Counted from the first letter of the stretch, positions 1 to 6,647 are shown. The stretch is DNA of 15,635 nucleotides from an uncultured Ruminococcus sp. (GCA_900554975.1 USJI01000003.1:1-15635), one strand, 5' to 3'. Notes: generated by a model not told the origin, from the sequence alone. Made by a program: numbers and translations.

Positions 1-81
1 GATTCCCTTGATGATGTCAGCGGCAGATGCAGCTGACTCGATTTCACGGATACTTCCGTCTTTTAAAGTAAGTTTAATCAT
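1..81 (-). CDS. thrS: Threonyl-tRNA synthetase, N-terminal fragment (TGS domain start)
   Basis: Only the first 27 codons lie in the window; the gene runs off the left edge. The translation begins MIKLTLKDGSIREIESAASA, which fits the opening strands of the N-terminal TGS domain of bacterial threonyl-tRNA synthetases (MIKITLPDGS-like). The enzyme charges tRNA-Thr with threonine in the cytoplasm. The ATG is preceded by AAGGAG with about 7 nt spacing, which supports this start. The upstream leader is a T-box with a threonine-type specifier, and this independently supports the identification. The fragment alone would be thin evidence; the leader makes the call firm. The catalytic domain cannot be checked here. 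Confidence 0.85.
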   Translation of the reverse strand, partial: MIKLTLKDGSIREIESAASAADIIKGI

Positions 82-116
82 GTTTATGCTCCTTTTTATT
101 TATGCTTTTACCTTTT

Positions 117-161
117 GAAAAATAATAAACGCCCCTCAGACATAAAAAGTCCAAGGGGCGT
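117..161 (-). terminator. T-box regulatory terminator
   Basis: The minus-strand RNA can form ACGCCCCT (154-161) with AGGGGCGT (129-136), extended by an inner GAC/GTC pairing, then TTATTATTTTT. It ends 36 nt before the thrS ATG. The 5' arm begins about 8 nt past the T-box sequence, so the antiterminator and terminator can compete, as the T-box mechanism requires. Confidence 0.9.
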
Positions 162-377
162 GATAATACGCTGTTCCACCCTTTTTCACAGAATTGCAGC
201 AATTCTGCCTCAAAAGCCGTTTTATAACGCAAACGAAACGCCGGGTATTAACCGGACTCAAAAGGCGGTGTATTCAGAATCTGCTGCGGTTTTGCTTTCA
301 GCCGGTGACAAAACCTCTCTTTGGCAAGCCTATGATAATGAATCTTCCTTTTTCAAAGCTTTGTAATATTTTCTTTA
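117..377 (-). ncRNA. T-box riboswitch leader of thrS
   Basis: On the minus strand this leader has the parts of a T-box in order. Distal Stem I is GGTTTTG paired with CAAAACC, preceded by AGAGA and enclosing a CACCGGCTGAAAG loop. The Stem I 3' side carries GAATACACCGCC, whose ACC (267-269) is a threonine codon in specifier position. A perfect 8-bp hairpin, CAGAATTG-CTG-CAATTCTG (189-207), sits at the Stem III position. The T-box sequence AGGGTGGAACAGCG is at 169-182, where TGGA would pair with an uncharged tRNA acceptor end carrying a U discriminator. An intrinsic terminator follows. Known mechanism: uncharged tRNA-Thr stabilises the antiterminator and allows thrS transcription. AACAGCG differs from the usual ACCGCG, so the antiterminator pairing should be folded to confirm it. 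Confidence 0.92.
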
Positions 378-383
378 ATGAAT

Positions 384-412
384 ATGCTAACACAAATTAA
401 ACTCTTTGTCAA
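384..412 (-). promoter_or_regulatory. thrS promoter
   Basis: The minus strand has TTGACA (407-412), a 17-bp spacer and TAGCAT (384-389, 4 of 6 matches to the -10 consensus). Transcription would start near 377, just before the T-box Stem I. It is read divergently from spoVAC. Confidence 0.72.
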
Positions 413-484
413 GTGGTTTTCAAAATATTTTATGAATATTTTTAAGAAAGATACAAAAAATAATTGCGAAAGGATGTGCATTTT

Positions 485-928
485 ATGGTAACACAGAAAG
501 AATACGACCAGATGAGCAAGAAAGCTTCTCCGAATTCAAAAAGCTGGATAAACATTCCCATGGCTTTTCTGGTTGGCGGCTTGATATGTACTCTTGGTGA
601 AGTTATACTGAATATTTTTACTCATTTTGGTGCTGAAAAGGAAGCTGCCGGAGCATGGGCATCTATTATCCTGGTATTTTTAAGTGCCCTGTTTACGGGA
701 CTGGGAATTTATGAAAAACTTGCCAGACATGCCGGAGCAGGAACTCTTGTACCGATAACAGGCTTTGCAAATGCGGTTGTTTCATCAGCGATAGAGTCGA
801 AGTCAGAAGGATATATTCTCGGTGTCGGAGCAAAGATATTTACAATAGCAGGTCCGGTTATACTTTATGGTACAACAGCATCTGTGATATATGGTCTTGT
901 GTATTATTTTACAGGTCTTTTCAGATAA
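485..928 (+). CDS. spoVAC: Stage V sporulation protein AC
   Basis: A 147-residue integral membrane protein with several hydrophobic segments. The central motif TGLGIYEKLARHAGAG, then VPITGFANAVVSSAIE and KSEGYILGVGAKIF, are the SpoVAC/SpoVAE family signature. The SEGxxLGVG stretch and the length favour SpoVAC over SpoVAE. In Bacillus, SpoVAC is an inner-membrane mechanosensitive channel of the SpoVA complex that moves Ca-dipicolinate into the forespore and out at germination. I chose ATG 485, with AAAGGA at 469-474, over an in-frame TTG at 464 that has no ribosome binding site. A weak sporulation-type promoter is possible (TGAATA at 433-438, with an AT-rich -10 around 456-462), but it is not convincing. 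spoVAD and spoVAE do not follow: a terminator ends the unit at once. Confidence 0.9.
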   Translation: MVTQKEYDQMSKKASPNSKSWINIPMAFLVGGLICTLGEVILNIFTHFGAEKEAAGAWASIILVFLSALFTGLGIYEKLARHAGAGTLVPITGFANAVVSSAIESKSEGYILGVGAKIFTIAGPVILYGTTASVIYGLVYYFTGLFR

Positions 929-933
929 AGCAA

Positions 934-955
934 GGGACGCTTTTAAAAGCGTCCC
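934..955. terminator. Bidirectional terminator between spoVAC and coaX
   Basis: This is a perfect 22-bp palindrome, GGGACGCTTTT/AAAAGCGTCCC. It lies 5 bp after the spoVAC stop and 1 bp after the coaX stop on the opposite strand. The flanks are only moderately T-rich on either strand (GTTATTTGTTTTT on plus, TTGCTTTATC on minus). Its position between convergent stops and its symmetry suggest it serves both genes. Confidence 0.8.
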
Positions 956-956
956 G

Positions 957-1721
957 TTATTTGTTTTTAAGATAAATCTGCAAAAGACCATTCAGCATAA
1001 GCTCGTCATCAATCGCTATTTTATGTGTACAGTAAGGAATGATACAGCCTGCCAGACCTCCGGTTGCGACAGCATCAGCTTTATATCCCAGTTCGGCTTC
1101 TATTCTGTCAATAATTCCGTCCAGACTTGCGGCAGTACCGTAAACAGCACCGCTTTTCATACAGTCAGTGGTGTTTTTTCCTATGACCTTTTTCGGCGGT
1201 TCAACTGCAACCTTGTGAAGCAGGGAAGTGTTCTGCGTTAACGCACTCTGAGCAGTGTTTACACCCGGCATAATCATTCCGCCAATGTAATGTTTATCTT
1301 TGTCGACTACATCAACAGTAGTTGCTGTTCCAAGGTCAAATATAATAAGCGGTGCTCCATAGTAATGAAGTCCTGCAACAGCACCGACAACACGGTCAGC
1401 ACCGAGCTGAGCAGGATTGTCAATAACGATACTCAGTCCTGTTTTTGTTCCGGGGCCTACTGTCATAACTTTAGTACCTGTAATTTTTTCTACGGCAGTT
1501 GCAATGTTTTTTGTAACTGCCGGGACAACAGATGCCATAACAGCTCCATTAATATTTTTCGGCGATATCCCGTATATTTCCAGAATGTTTTTAAAGATTA
1601 TAGCAAATTCAAGTACTGTCTGGTTATGGCTTGTGGAAATTCTCTCCACAAAAACCATTTTTTCATTTTCAGCACACCCTATAACAATGTTAGTGTTTCC
1701 AATATCGATTGTAAGTATCAT
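957..1721 (-). CDS. coaX: Type III pantothenate kinase
   Basis: The 254-residue protein is close to the usual length of about 255. It carries the three family motifs: DIGNTN (6-11, phosphate-binding loop), GADR (107-110, pantothenate binding) and DLGTATT (129-135, with the catalytic-region Asp129). It phosphorylates pantothenate with ATP, the first committed step of coenzyme A synthesis, in the cytoplasm. Type III enzymes have an ASKHA fold and need a monovalent cation; this is family knowledge. Its AAGGAG site (1735-1740) overlaps the stop codon of the upstream CAP gene and only 17 bp separate the genes, so it is probably translated from the same mRNA. No separate promoter is visible. Confidence 0.96.
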   Translation of the reverse strand: MILTIDIGNTNIVIGCAENEKMVFVERISTSHNQTVLEFAIIFKNILEIYGISPKNINGAVMASVVPAVTKNIATAVEKITGTKVMTVGPGTKTGLSIVIDNPAQLGADRVVGAVAGLHYYGAPLIIFDLGTATTVDVVDKDKHYIGGMIMPGVNTAQSALTQNTSLLHKVAVEPPKKVIGKNTTDCMKSGAVYGTAASLDGIIDRIEAELGYKADAVATGGLAGCIIPYCTHKIAIDDELMLNGLLQIYLKNK

Positions 1722-1738
1722 AAATTTTCAGAATCTCC

Positions 1739-2647
1739 TTATTTTGCCTGTATAAATGACTGTACCCAGTAACTTCCATATTCAGAATCAGCATCATAAT
1801 AATAGCCTATACCGATGTTGGTGAAATCAGGGTCAAGTATATTTTTTCTGTGACCTTCAGAATTCATCCAGCCTTCAACAACCGCTTCAGGTGTTGTGTA
1901 ACCAGCGGCAATATTTTCTCCTGCATATCTGAAAGCGATATTTTCGTCTGTCAGAAGCTTTGACCATGCTGTTCCGTCAGGTCGTGTATGGCTGAACAGT
2001 ACGGCTGTTTCTGTTGCTCTTTTGTCAGCCATTCTGCAAAGAGAACTGTCAAGTTTAAGAGAATTCACTCCGGCCTTTTTGCGTTCAGCATTGACGAGTT
2101 CAAGCACACGGTTTATTTTGGTATTCTTTTCTTCCTTGTCCTTTGAAACTGAGCTTCCCGATTGTTCAGCGAGATACTTTGAGAGGAATGAAGCATCTCT
2201 TATTGTTACTGTTCCGTCTCTGTCTGAATCTGCAAGGAATGTATTGAAATCAGTCGGATAAGCAGCTGTTCCTGCCGCACATCTTCCTATATATGACGCA
2301 TCTCTTACATCAATTTTTCCGTCCATATTTGCATCGCCGCAAAGTCCTATTTTAACAGAAAGAGAGGCTGTTGAACTTCCCTTGCGGTATGATACATTGT
2401 AATCTGTCTTACCGGAAACATACATTGACTCCGGAGAATTTCCGGCGAAGTCAATTTTTGAGCCGTCTGACAAATATCCGTTTGCATTTGCACCGAAGTC
2501 CGAATACCGGAAAGAGGTTTCATCGGAATAATACCAGCGGTTGTTTTTCTGTACAGTATAATTTACCGCTGATGCCGCAAATGAAACGGAAGATAATATG
2601 CACGTTGCCGAAACAGCCAAGCTTAATAATTTACTTAAACGTTTCAT
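1739..2647 (-). CDS. Secreted CAP-domain protein with internal type I dockerin
   Basis: A 302-residue exported protein. Residues 1-27 are a signal peptide (KRLSK, a hydrophobic core, then FAASA). Residues 28-100 are a beta-rich stretch I do not recognise. Residues 103-161 are a type I dockerin with two calcium-binding repeats, DANMDGKIDVRDASYIGR and DSDRDGTVTIRDASFLSK. A charged linker follows (about 165-178), then a CAP/SCP domain (179-300) of the bacterial YkwD type with HTRPDG (220-225), GENIA (243-247) and GHRKNIL (265-271). The dockerin implies attachment to a cohesin scaffold. Bacterial CAP domains have no settled general activity, so the function is unknown. The start is supported by AGGAGGT 4 nt upstream. 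The internal position of the dockerin is less common than a C-terminal one. coaX follows in the same transcript. Confidence 0.93.
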   Translation of the reverse strand: MKRLSKLLSLAVSATCILSSVSFAASAVNYTVQKNNRWYYSDETSFRYSDFGANANGYLSDGSKIDFAGNSPESMYVSGKTDYNVSYRKGSSTASLSVKIGLCGDANMDGKIDVRDASYIGRCAAGTAAYPTDFNTFLADSDRDGTVTIRDASFLSKYLAEQSGSSVSKDKEEKNTKINRVLELVNAERKKAGVNSLKLDSSLCRMADKRATETAVLFSHTRPDGTAWSKLLTDENIAFRYAGENIAAGYTTPEAVVEGWMNSEGHRKNILDPDFTNIGIGYYYDADSEYGSYWVQSFIQAK

Positions 2648-2783
2648 ATTTACCTCCTGACTACCCGTTAGCTTAAAAATACATTCAGTGATGCCGATGA
2701 TTTGATTTTCAAAAAATAGTTAAAAATAACAATCGGTAAAAACCAATGTTGAAAAAAACTATGCAATACGTTCATAACTCTAT
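2648..2783 (-). other. 5' leader of the CAP-coaX transcript
   Basis: If the consensus promoter at 2790-2818 is used, the transcript has an untranslated leader of about 136 nt before the CAP gene. It is AT-rich and ends with AGGAGGT. I looked for a riboswitch (c-di-GMP, preQ1, purine) and recognised none, and I see no clear stable hairpin. Together with the perR promoter it fills the 322-bp gap between the two divergent genes, which holds no other coding sequence I can support. Confidence 0.5.
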
Positions 2784-2789
2784 ATTTAA

Positions 2790-2818
2790 ATTATAAATCC
2801 TTTATACTGTTTTGTCAA
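2790..2818 (-). promoter_or_regulatory. Consensus promoter of the CAP-coaX operon
   Basis: The minus strand has TTGACA (2813-2818), exactly 17 bp, then TATAAT (2790-2795). Both hexamers match the housekeeping sigma consensus perfectly, so basal strength should be high unless a repressor acts. The expected start is near 2783. Confidence 0.85.
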
Positions 2819-2890
2819 GTAAAAAAGAACTGCCAGTTTTTGTGCAATCTTAATGCAAATGTAAATTATTGTAATTTTTTTCAAAAATCC

Positions 2891-2919
2891 TTGACAATTC
2901 AGAAATATTTTGCTATAAT
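2891..2919 (+). promoter_or_regulatory. Consensus promoter of the perR-like gene
   Basis: TTGACA (2891-2896), 17 bp, TATAAT (2914-2919): again a perfect housekeeping promoter, divergent from the CAP promoter with 72 bp between their -35 elements. PerR and Fur proteins often repress their own genes. I see at most a degenerate half of a TTATAAT-N-ATTATAA box at the -10 (CTATAAT), so an autoregulatory site is not claimed. Confidence 0.85.
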
Positions 2920-2969
2920 ATTCACATAAGAGTTTAAGTTTATTTGGAGTTCTGTCCGGGAGATTTTAT

Positions 2970-3356
2970 ATGCGTTATTCAAAGCAGCGAGAGCTTATTT
3001 TAAATACTGTATTGCAGAATAAGATTCACCCGACTGCTGACGATGTTTATAAGCTTCTCAGGGACGAATATCCGGGGCTTAGTCTTGGAACAGTCTACCG
3101 CAATCTTAATTTTCTTGCGGAACATGATATGCTGAAAAAAATAAATGTGCCTAACGGTTCGGACTGTTTTGACGGGACTCTGGCAGAGCATCAGCATCTT
3201 GTCTGCGTAAAGTGCGGAAAGGTTTATGACGTTTCAATTCCGGAGATAAATAATATCGAAAATAATGTTTACAGGCGGACTGGTTTCCGCATAAATGTTT
3301 CTTCACTTGCATTTGAAGGGGTTTGTTCTTCATGTGCAGATGAAAAGGATAAATGA
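2970..3356 (+). CDS. perR: Fur-family metalloregulator, PerR-like
   Basis: A 128-residue regulator: an N-terminal winged helix (TADDVY, then SLGTVYRNLNFL as the recognition helix) and a C-terminal dimerisation and metal domain. All five residues that bind the regulatory metal in Bacillus PerR are present at identical spacing: His20, Asp68, His74, His76 and Asp87 (Bacillus 37, 85, 91, 93, 104). The structural zinc cysteines are Cys79/Cys82 and Cys119/Cys122. The Asp at the fifth position is the feature that favours PerR (peroxide sensing by iron-catalysed His oxidation) over Fur or Zur. The N-terminus is about 17 residues shorter than in Bacillus but the helix is complete. The ATG has GGGAG 7 nt upstream. 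No peroxide-defence gene adjoins it, so its targets are elsewhere. Confidence 0.9.
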   Translation: MRYSKQRELILNTVLQNKIHPTADDVYKLLRDEYPGLSLGTVYRNLNFLAEHDMLKKINVPNGSDCFDGTLAEHQHLVCVKCGKVYDVSIPEINNIENNVYRRTGFRINVSSLAFEGVCSSCADEKDK

Positions 3357-3439
3357 CAAATTGTTTTTTACAAATTACAGATACTTGACTGAAAATAGCA
3401 GTATCTTCTTTGTTTTTTCTTTCTCTATACCACACAAGC

Positions 3440-3470
3440 AAAAAGGCGTCCTTTTACAGGGCGTCTTTTT
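3440..3470 (+). terminator. Intrinsic terminator after perR
   Basis: AAAAAGGCGTCCT pairs with the downstream AGGGCGTCTTTTT as a 13-bp stem with two G-U pairs and a 5-nt loop, ending in a T run. It lies 83 bp past the stop; the intervening stretch shows nothing else. Confidence 0.82.
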
Positions 3471-3490
3471 GTATATGCATGAATAAATAT

Positions 3491-3517
3491 GGCGGAGTAT
3501 CTTTTGGATACCCCGCC
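3491..3517 (-). terminator. Intrinsic terminator after htpG
   Basis: The minus-strand RNA forms GGCGGGGTATC/GATACTCCGCC (11 bp, one G-U pair) with a CAAAA loop, 11 bp after the htpG stop, followed by a modest ATATTTATT tail. The tail is weaker than ideal. Confidence 0.72.
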
Positions 3518-3528
3518 TTTGAAAACGT

Positions 3529-5409
3529 TTAAACCATAAGTTCGCATACAAGATTTGAAAATTCAACAGGGTCTTCAACCGGCATACCCTCAATCATGAG
3601 AGCCTGATTATAAAGCAGCTTGCTGTATTTCTCAACCTTGTCCTTGTCGGATTCATAAAGCTTTTTAAGTGTTTCAAAAACAGGATGTTCAGGATTTATT
3701 TCCAGAACCTTGTTAGCTTCAACCTTCTGGTCGTTAGGCATAGCGTTAAGAACCTTTTCCATTTCAACAGAAAGTTCACCATCAGATGTCAGGCATACAG
3801 GGTGAGTTTTAAGTCTCTTTGAAAGTCTTACGGATTTTACCTTTCCGCTGAGCTTTTCTTCCATGAACTTAAAGAGATCTTTTGCTTCTTCTTCCTTATG
3901 CTTGATTTCTTCCTTTTCTTCCGGAGTATCAATATCAAGGTCACCGGCTGAAACTGATTTGAATTCTTTTTCATTATATGCACCGAGCATCTTTATTGCG
4001 AATTCGTCTATGCCGTCTGTAAAGTAGAGTATTTCATAACCCTTGTCCTTGACAAGTTCTGTCTGAGGGAGATGGTCAATTCTTGCAATGCTGTCACCAC
4101 AAGCATAGTAAATGTACTTCTGGTCTTCTGACATTCTTGAAACGTATTCTTCAAGAGTTACGAGTTTCTGTTCCTTTGAGGAATAGAACATGATAAGGTC
4201 TTTTACAGAATCCTTGTTCATACCGTAATTGCTGTAAACACCGTATTTAAGCTGCAAGCCGAATGCCTTGAAGAATTCCTCATACTTTTCTCTGTCATTT
4301 TTCAGAAGTTTTGTGAGTTCGTTCTTTATAGTTCTTTCAAGACTTTTTGCAATAAGTTTCAGCTGTCTGTCATGCTGGAGCATTTCTCTTGAAATGTTGA
4401 GTGAAAGGTCTTCTGAATCAACAAGACCTTTTACAAAGCTGAAATGATCCGGAAGCAGATCGGCACACTTGTCCATTATGAGAACACCGCTTGAATAAAG
4501 CTGGAGTCCCTTTTCGTATTCTTTTGAATAGTAGTCATAAGGAGCTTTTGAAGGGATATATAAAAGTGCATTGTATGTTGCAGTACCTTCAGCCTTTGTA
4601 TGAATATGTGTAAGCGGATCTGTATAGTCGAAGAATTTTTCCTTGTAGAAGTTGTTATAATCTTCGTCCTTTAATTCGTTCTTATTCTTTCTCCAGATAG
4701 GAACCATACTGTTAAGAGTTTCTGTTTCTGTATAGTCCTCATATTCGTCTTTTGAACCTTCTTTCAGACGGCTCTTTGTAACGTCCATCTTGATAGGGAA
4801 TCTGATATAATCAGAATATTTCTTGATGAGATTCTTGATTCTGTACTGTTCAAGATATTCACTGTATTTTTCATCATCTGTATCATCTTTGAGAGTCAGT
4901 ATAATTTCTGTTCCGACATTTTCCTTGTCACATGGACCAATCTGATAACCGTCAGCACCTTGTGAAACCCACTCAAAAGCCTGATCACTGCCATAAGCAC
5001 GGCTCTTTACATGAACTTCCTTTGCAACCATGAATGCAGAATAGAAACCTACACCAAACTGACCTATTATATCAACGTCTTCTTCCATTTTATTTTCAGA
5101 CTTGAATTTGAAAGAACCGCTGTTTGCAATAGTTCCGAGGTGGTTTTCAAGTTCCTCCTCAGTCATACCGATACCGTTATCGGAAATCTTTATCTGTCTT
5201 GCGTCTTTGTCGATGTCGATTCTGATAGCGAAATCGTCTTTGTTCATTCCAACCTTGTCATCTGTCAGTGATTTGAAATAAAGCTTGTCGATAGCATCGC
5301 TTGCATTTGAGATAAGTTCTCTTAAAAATATTTCCTTATGTGTATAAATCGAATTGATCATTAAATCAAGAAGTCTTTTGGACTCTGCTTTAAAGTTTTT
5401 CGTTTCCAT
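3529..5409 (-). CDS. htpG: Hsp90-family molecular chaperone HtpG
   Basis: The 626-residue protein matches the usual bacterial Hsp90 length (E. coli 624). The N-terminal GHKL/Bergerat ATPase domain is complete: [14 protein letters not shown] (30-43, with Glu31, Asn35 and Asp38), DNGIGM (77-82), GTIANSGS (92-99) and the lid segment [14 protein letters not shown] (116-129). The middle domain has the conserved SREMLQ stretch, with the arginine that contacts the ATP gamma-phosphate in this family. A C-terminal dimerisation domain follows and, as normal for bacteria, no MEEVD tail. It is an ATP-dependent cytosolic chaperone that remodels clients with DnaK. The start has GGAG about 10 nt upstream. 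It appears monocistronic and its promoter carries a CIRCE element. Confidence 0.98.
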   Translation of the reverse strand: METKNFKAESKRLLDLMINSIYTHKEIFLRELISNASDAIDKLYFKSLTDDKVGMNKDDFAIRIDIDKDARQIKISDNGIGMTEEELENHLGTIANSGSFKFKSENKMEEDVDIIGQFGVGFYSAFMVAKEVHVKSRAYGSDQAFEWVSQGADGYQIGPCDKENVGTEIILTLKDDTDDEKYSEYLEQYRIKNLIKKYSDYIRFPIKMDVTKSRLKEGSKDEYEDYTETETLNSMVPIWRKNKNELKDEDYNNFYKEKFFDYTDPLTHIHTKAEGTATYNALLYIPSKAPYDYYSKEYEKGLQLYSSGVLIMDKCADLLPDHFSFVKGLVDSEDLSLNISREMLQHDRQLKLIAKSLERTIKNELTKLLKNDREKYEEFFKAFGLQLKYGVYSNYGMNKDSVKDLIMFYSSKEQKLVTLEEYVSRMSEDQKYIYYACGDSIARIDHLPQTELVKDKGYEILYFTDGIDEFAIKMLGAYNEKEFKSVSAGDLDIDTPEEKEEIKHKEEEAKDLFKFMEEKLSGKVKSVRLSKRLKTHPVCLTSDGELSVEMEKVLNAMPNDQKVEANKVLEINPEHPVFETLKKLYESDKDKVEKYSKLLYNQALMIEGMPVEDPVEFSNLVCELMV

Positions 5410-5433
5410 TTTTGTCAGCTCCGTTTTAAAATA

Positions 5434-5460
5434 TTAGCACTCATTCTGTCCGAGTGCTAA
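5434..5460. promoter_or_regulatory. CIRCE operator (HrcA site) of htpG
   Basis: TTAGCACTC (5434-5442), a 9-bp spacer and GAGTGCTAA (5452-5460) match the CIRCE consensus at all 18 arm positions and in spacing. HrcA binds CIRCE and represses class I heat-shock genes. It covers the expected htpG start site, immediately downstream of the -10 box, which suits repression and also places the hairpin in the 5' leader. Confidence 0.97.
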
Positions 5461-5464
5461 TATA

Positions 5465-5492
5465 AGTATAATACACTGACGGAAAAAATCAA
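5465..5492 (-). promoter_or_regulatory. htpG promoter
   Basis: On the minus strand TTGATT (5487-5492), a 16-bp spacer and TATACT (5465-5470). Transcription would begin near 5458, inside the CIRCE element. The promoter occupies most of the 103-bp gap between htpG and the VanY-like gene. Confidence 0.75.
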
Positions 5493-5512
5493 GTGAATTC
5501 ACAGAAATTTCA

Positions 5513-6100
5513 TTATTTATTTACATTTGATTCACAATTTACACTTTGAATCATCATATATTCTTCCAATGTAAGGTTCATTCTTTTCATACAGCATGAA
5601 TGATGTTTTCCTACAAAACGGTAATGCCATGGTTCATAGGTGATTTCTGTAATATTTTCTTTGCCTTTCGGGTAACGCAGAATGAATCCGAATTTATGTG
5701 CGTTTCTGTCAAGCCATTTAAATTCGGGAGTGTTTTCAAAGTCAGCAGTTATTTCGCCTTTCCAGTCCATTGATGATATATCAGCGGCAAGTCCGGCATT
5801 ATGCTCGCTTTCTCCCGGGACGGCAACTGAAAAAGCAGTTTTTTTATAGGCTTCATCGTAGCTCATTCCTTTGGCTATGTATCTTTGCATATCCTGATCA
5901 AAAAGTCCCCTCTGGTAGGAAATACTTCTGTAAGCGGAAAATATACGAAGATGCACCTCCTCTTTCAGTGCAGAGCAGAGCATCTGTTTCATGGCAAGGG
6001 CTGCGTGTTTTTCCAGCTGGAATCCCTCGAAAAGGTCGGCAAGACATGGCTTGAAATTGTCAGGCAGTGGATTTTCATGGTTTATAAGCAGAAGTTTCAT
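5513..6100 (-). CDS. VanY-family D-Ala-D-Ala carboxypeptidase-like protein, no signal peptide
   Basis: A 195-residue protein of the peptidase M15B (VanY/DacB) family. The opening LLINHENPLPDNF matches the segment that starts the mature domain in VanY proteins. SAYRS (55-59) carries the substrate-binding Arg58. SEHNAGLAADI (98-108) holds zinc ligands His100 and Asp107. EPWHYRFVG (156-164) holds the catalytic Glu156 and zinc ligand His159. All key residues are present, so it should be active in trimming D-Ala from peptidoglycan peptides. No hydrophobic leader or membrane segment precedes the domain, although the substrate normally lies outside the cell. The ATG follows AAAGGAA and I see no in-frame start further upstream. 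I see no clear promoter or terminator for it. Confidence 0.88.
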   Translation of the reverse strand: MKLLLINHENPLPDNFKPCLADLFEGFQLEKHAALAMKQMLCSALKEEVHLRIFSAYRSISYQRGLFDQDMQRYIAKGMSYDEAYKKTAFSVAVPGESEHNAGLAADISSMDWKGEITADFENTPEFKWLDRNAHKFGFILRYPKGKENITEITYEPWHYRFVGKHHSCCMKRMNLTLEEYMMIQSVNCESNVNK

Positions 6101-6185
6101 TTTTCAGTTCCTTTCATTTGTAAAGGGTTTGTATGCGGTCATGCTAATTTTATTAAGAAAAATTAAAAATTAGAACATTAACCTA

Positions 6186-6214
6186 TTGACAAAATGAAAG
6201 AAATGGTATATAAT
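6186..6214 (+). promoter_or_regulatory. Consensus promoter of the sigma-like-to-ung gene train
   Basis: TTGACA (6186-6191), 17 bp, TATAAT (6209-6214), a perfect housekeeping match. The expected start is at about 6220-6222, which puts the inverted repeat at 6221-6234 directly on the start site. It is the only strong promoter seen before the eight plus-strand genes up to the terminator at 12194. Confidence 0.87.
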
Positions 6215-6220
6215 TATAAA

Positions 6221-6234
6221 AGAACAAATGTTCT
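6221..6234. promoter_or_regulatory. LexA (SOS-box)-type operator
   Basis: AGAACAAATGTTCT is an inverted repeat with arms AGAACA/TGTTCT. Its core GAAC-AAAT-GTTC satisfies the Gram-positive LexA consensus CGAACRNRYGTTCG at every position except the outermost C and G, which are A and T. It lies from about +1 to +14 of a perfect promoter, a classic repressor position. A half-site, AGAACA (6172-6177), lies 49 bp upstream. LexA binding is inferred; no lexA gene is in the window. Confidence 0.7.
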
Positions 6235-6249
6235 TGAAGCCCCGTAATC

Positions 6250-6303
6250 CGTAAAGATGCCTTTTTACGAAAACGTATATAATCCGAATCTGTCTGCGGA
6301 CAG
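6250..6303 (+). other. Two small hairpins in the leader of the gene train
   Basis: The leader of about 115 nt can form CGTAAAGA/TTTTTACG (6250-6269, 8 bp with a TGCC loop and one G-U pair) and CTGTC/GACAG (6290-6303, extendable by one pair). Neither is followed by a T run, so they are not obvious terminators. No known riboswitch is recognised. Confidence 0.4.
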
Positions 6304-6336
6304 AATTTTATAAGATATGACTGACAGGAGGGCAAT

Positions 6337-6636
6337 ATGTCAAGAAGAGTAACACTGGAAGCACTTGAATTTGATAAAACAGTTTCAGCACTGGCTTTTT
6401 CGGAAGATGAAGATGAATCTGCTGAAAAAAGAACGAAAATCCGGAATATTATGGCTAAAGTGATAAAAAATGACCTGACTGCAAGACAACGTGAAATGAT
6501 TGTGTTATACTATTATAAAAACAAGGGTGTGGCAGAGATAGCAGAAATGCTGGGGGTCGCTCCTTCAACCGTTTCAAGAACGATTAAAGCAGCACGGACT
6601 AAAATATATAAATATCTCAGATATTATTTTATGTAG
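6337..6636 (+). CDS. Small sigma-70 region 4-like DNA-binding protein
   Basis: A 99-residue protein. Residues 47-97 resemble sigma-70 region 4 (LTARQREMIVLYYYKNKG, then AEIAEMLGVAPSTVSRTIKAA), with a helix-turn-helix at about 65-88 where VAPSTVSRTIKAAR is the recognition helix. The first 45 residues are charged, with an acidic patch EDEDES (23-28), and resemble no sigma region 2. Without the -10-binding region it is unlikely to be a complete sigma factor. A transcription regulator that contacts DNA, or an anti-sigma or activator partner, is more likely. AGGAGGG upstream supports the start. It is the first gene after the LexA-type operator and lies 11 bp from the decarboxylase gene, so it may regulate or be co-induced with the train. 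Confidence 0.82.
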   Translation: MSRRVTLEALEFDKTVSALAFSEDEDESAEKRTKIRNIMAKVIKNDLTARQREMIVLYYYKNKGVAEIAEMLGVAPSTVSRTIKAARTKIYKYLRYYFM

Positions 6637-6647
6637 GAGAATGTTTA

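Noticed and set aside
115..400. Two short plus-strand frames near the left edge
   Set aside because: They lie wholly inside the thrS T-box leader, and the sequence is explained by RNA structure on the other strand.
1290..1772. Cys-rich 160-codon plus-strand frame
   Set aside because: It is antisense to coaX; the cysteines come from reverse-complemented GCA/ACA codons.
2905..2935. Possible PerR box at the perR promoter
   Set aside because: Only one half resembles TTATAAT; the second half does not match, and the match overlaps the -10 hexamer itself.
6278..6283. Second TATAAT in the leader before the sigma-like gene
   Set aside because: There is no -35-like hexamer at 16-18 bp upstream.
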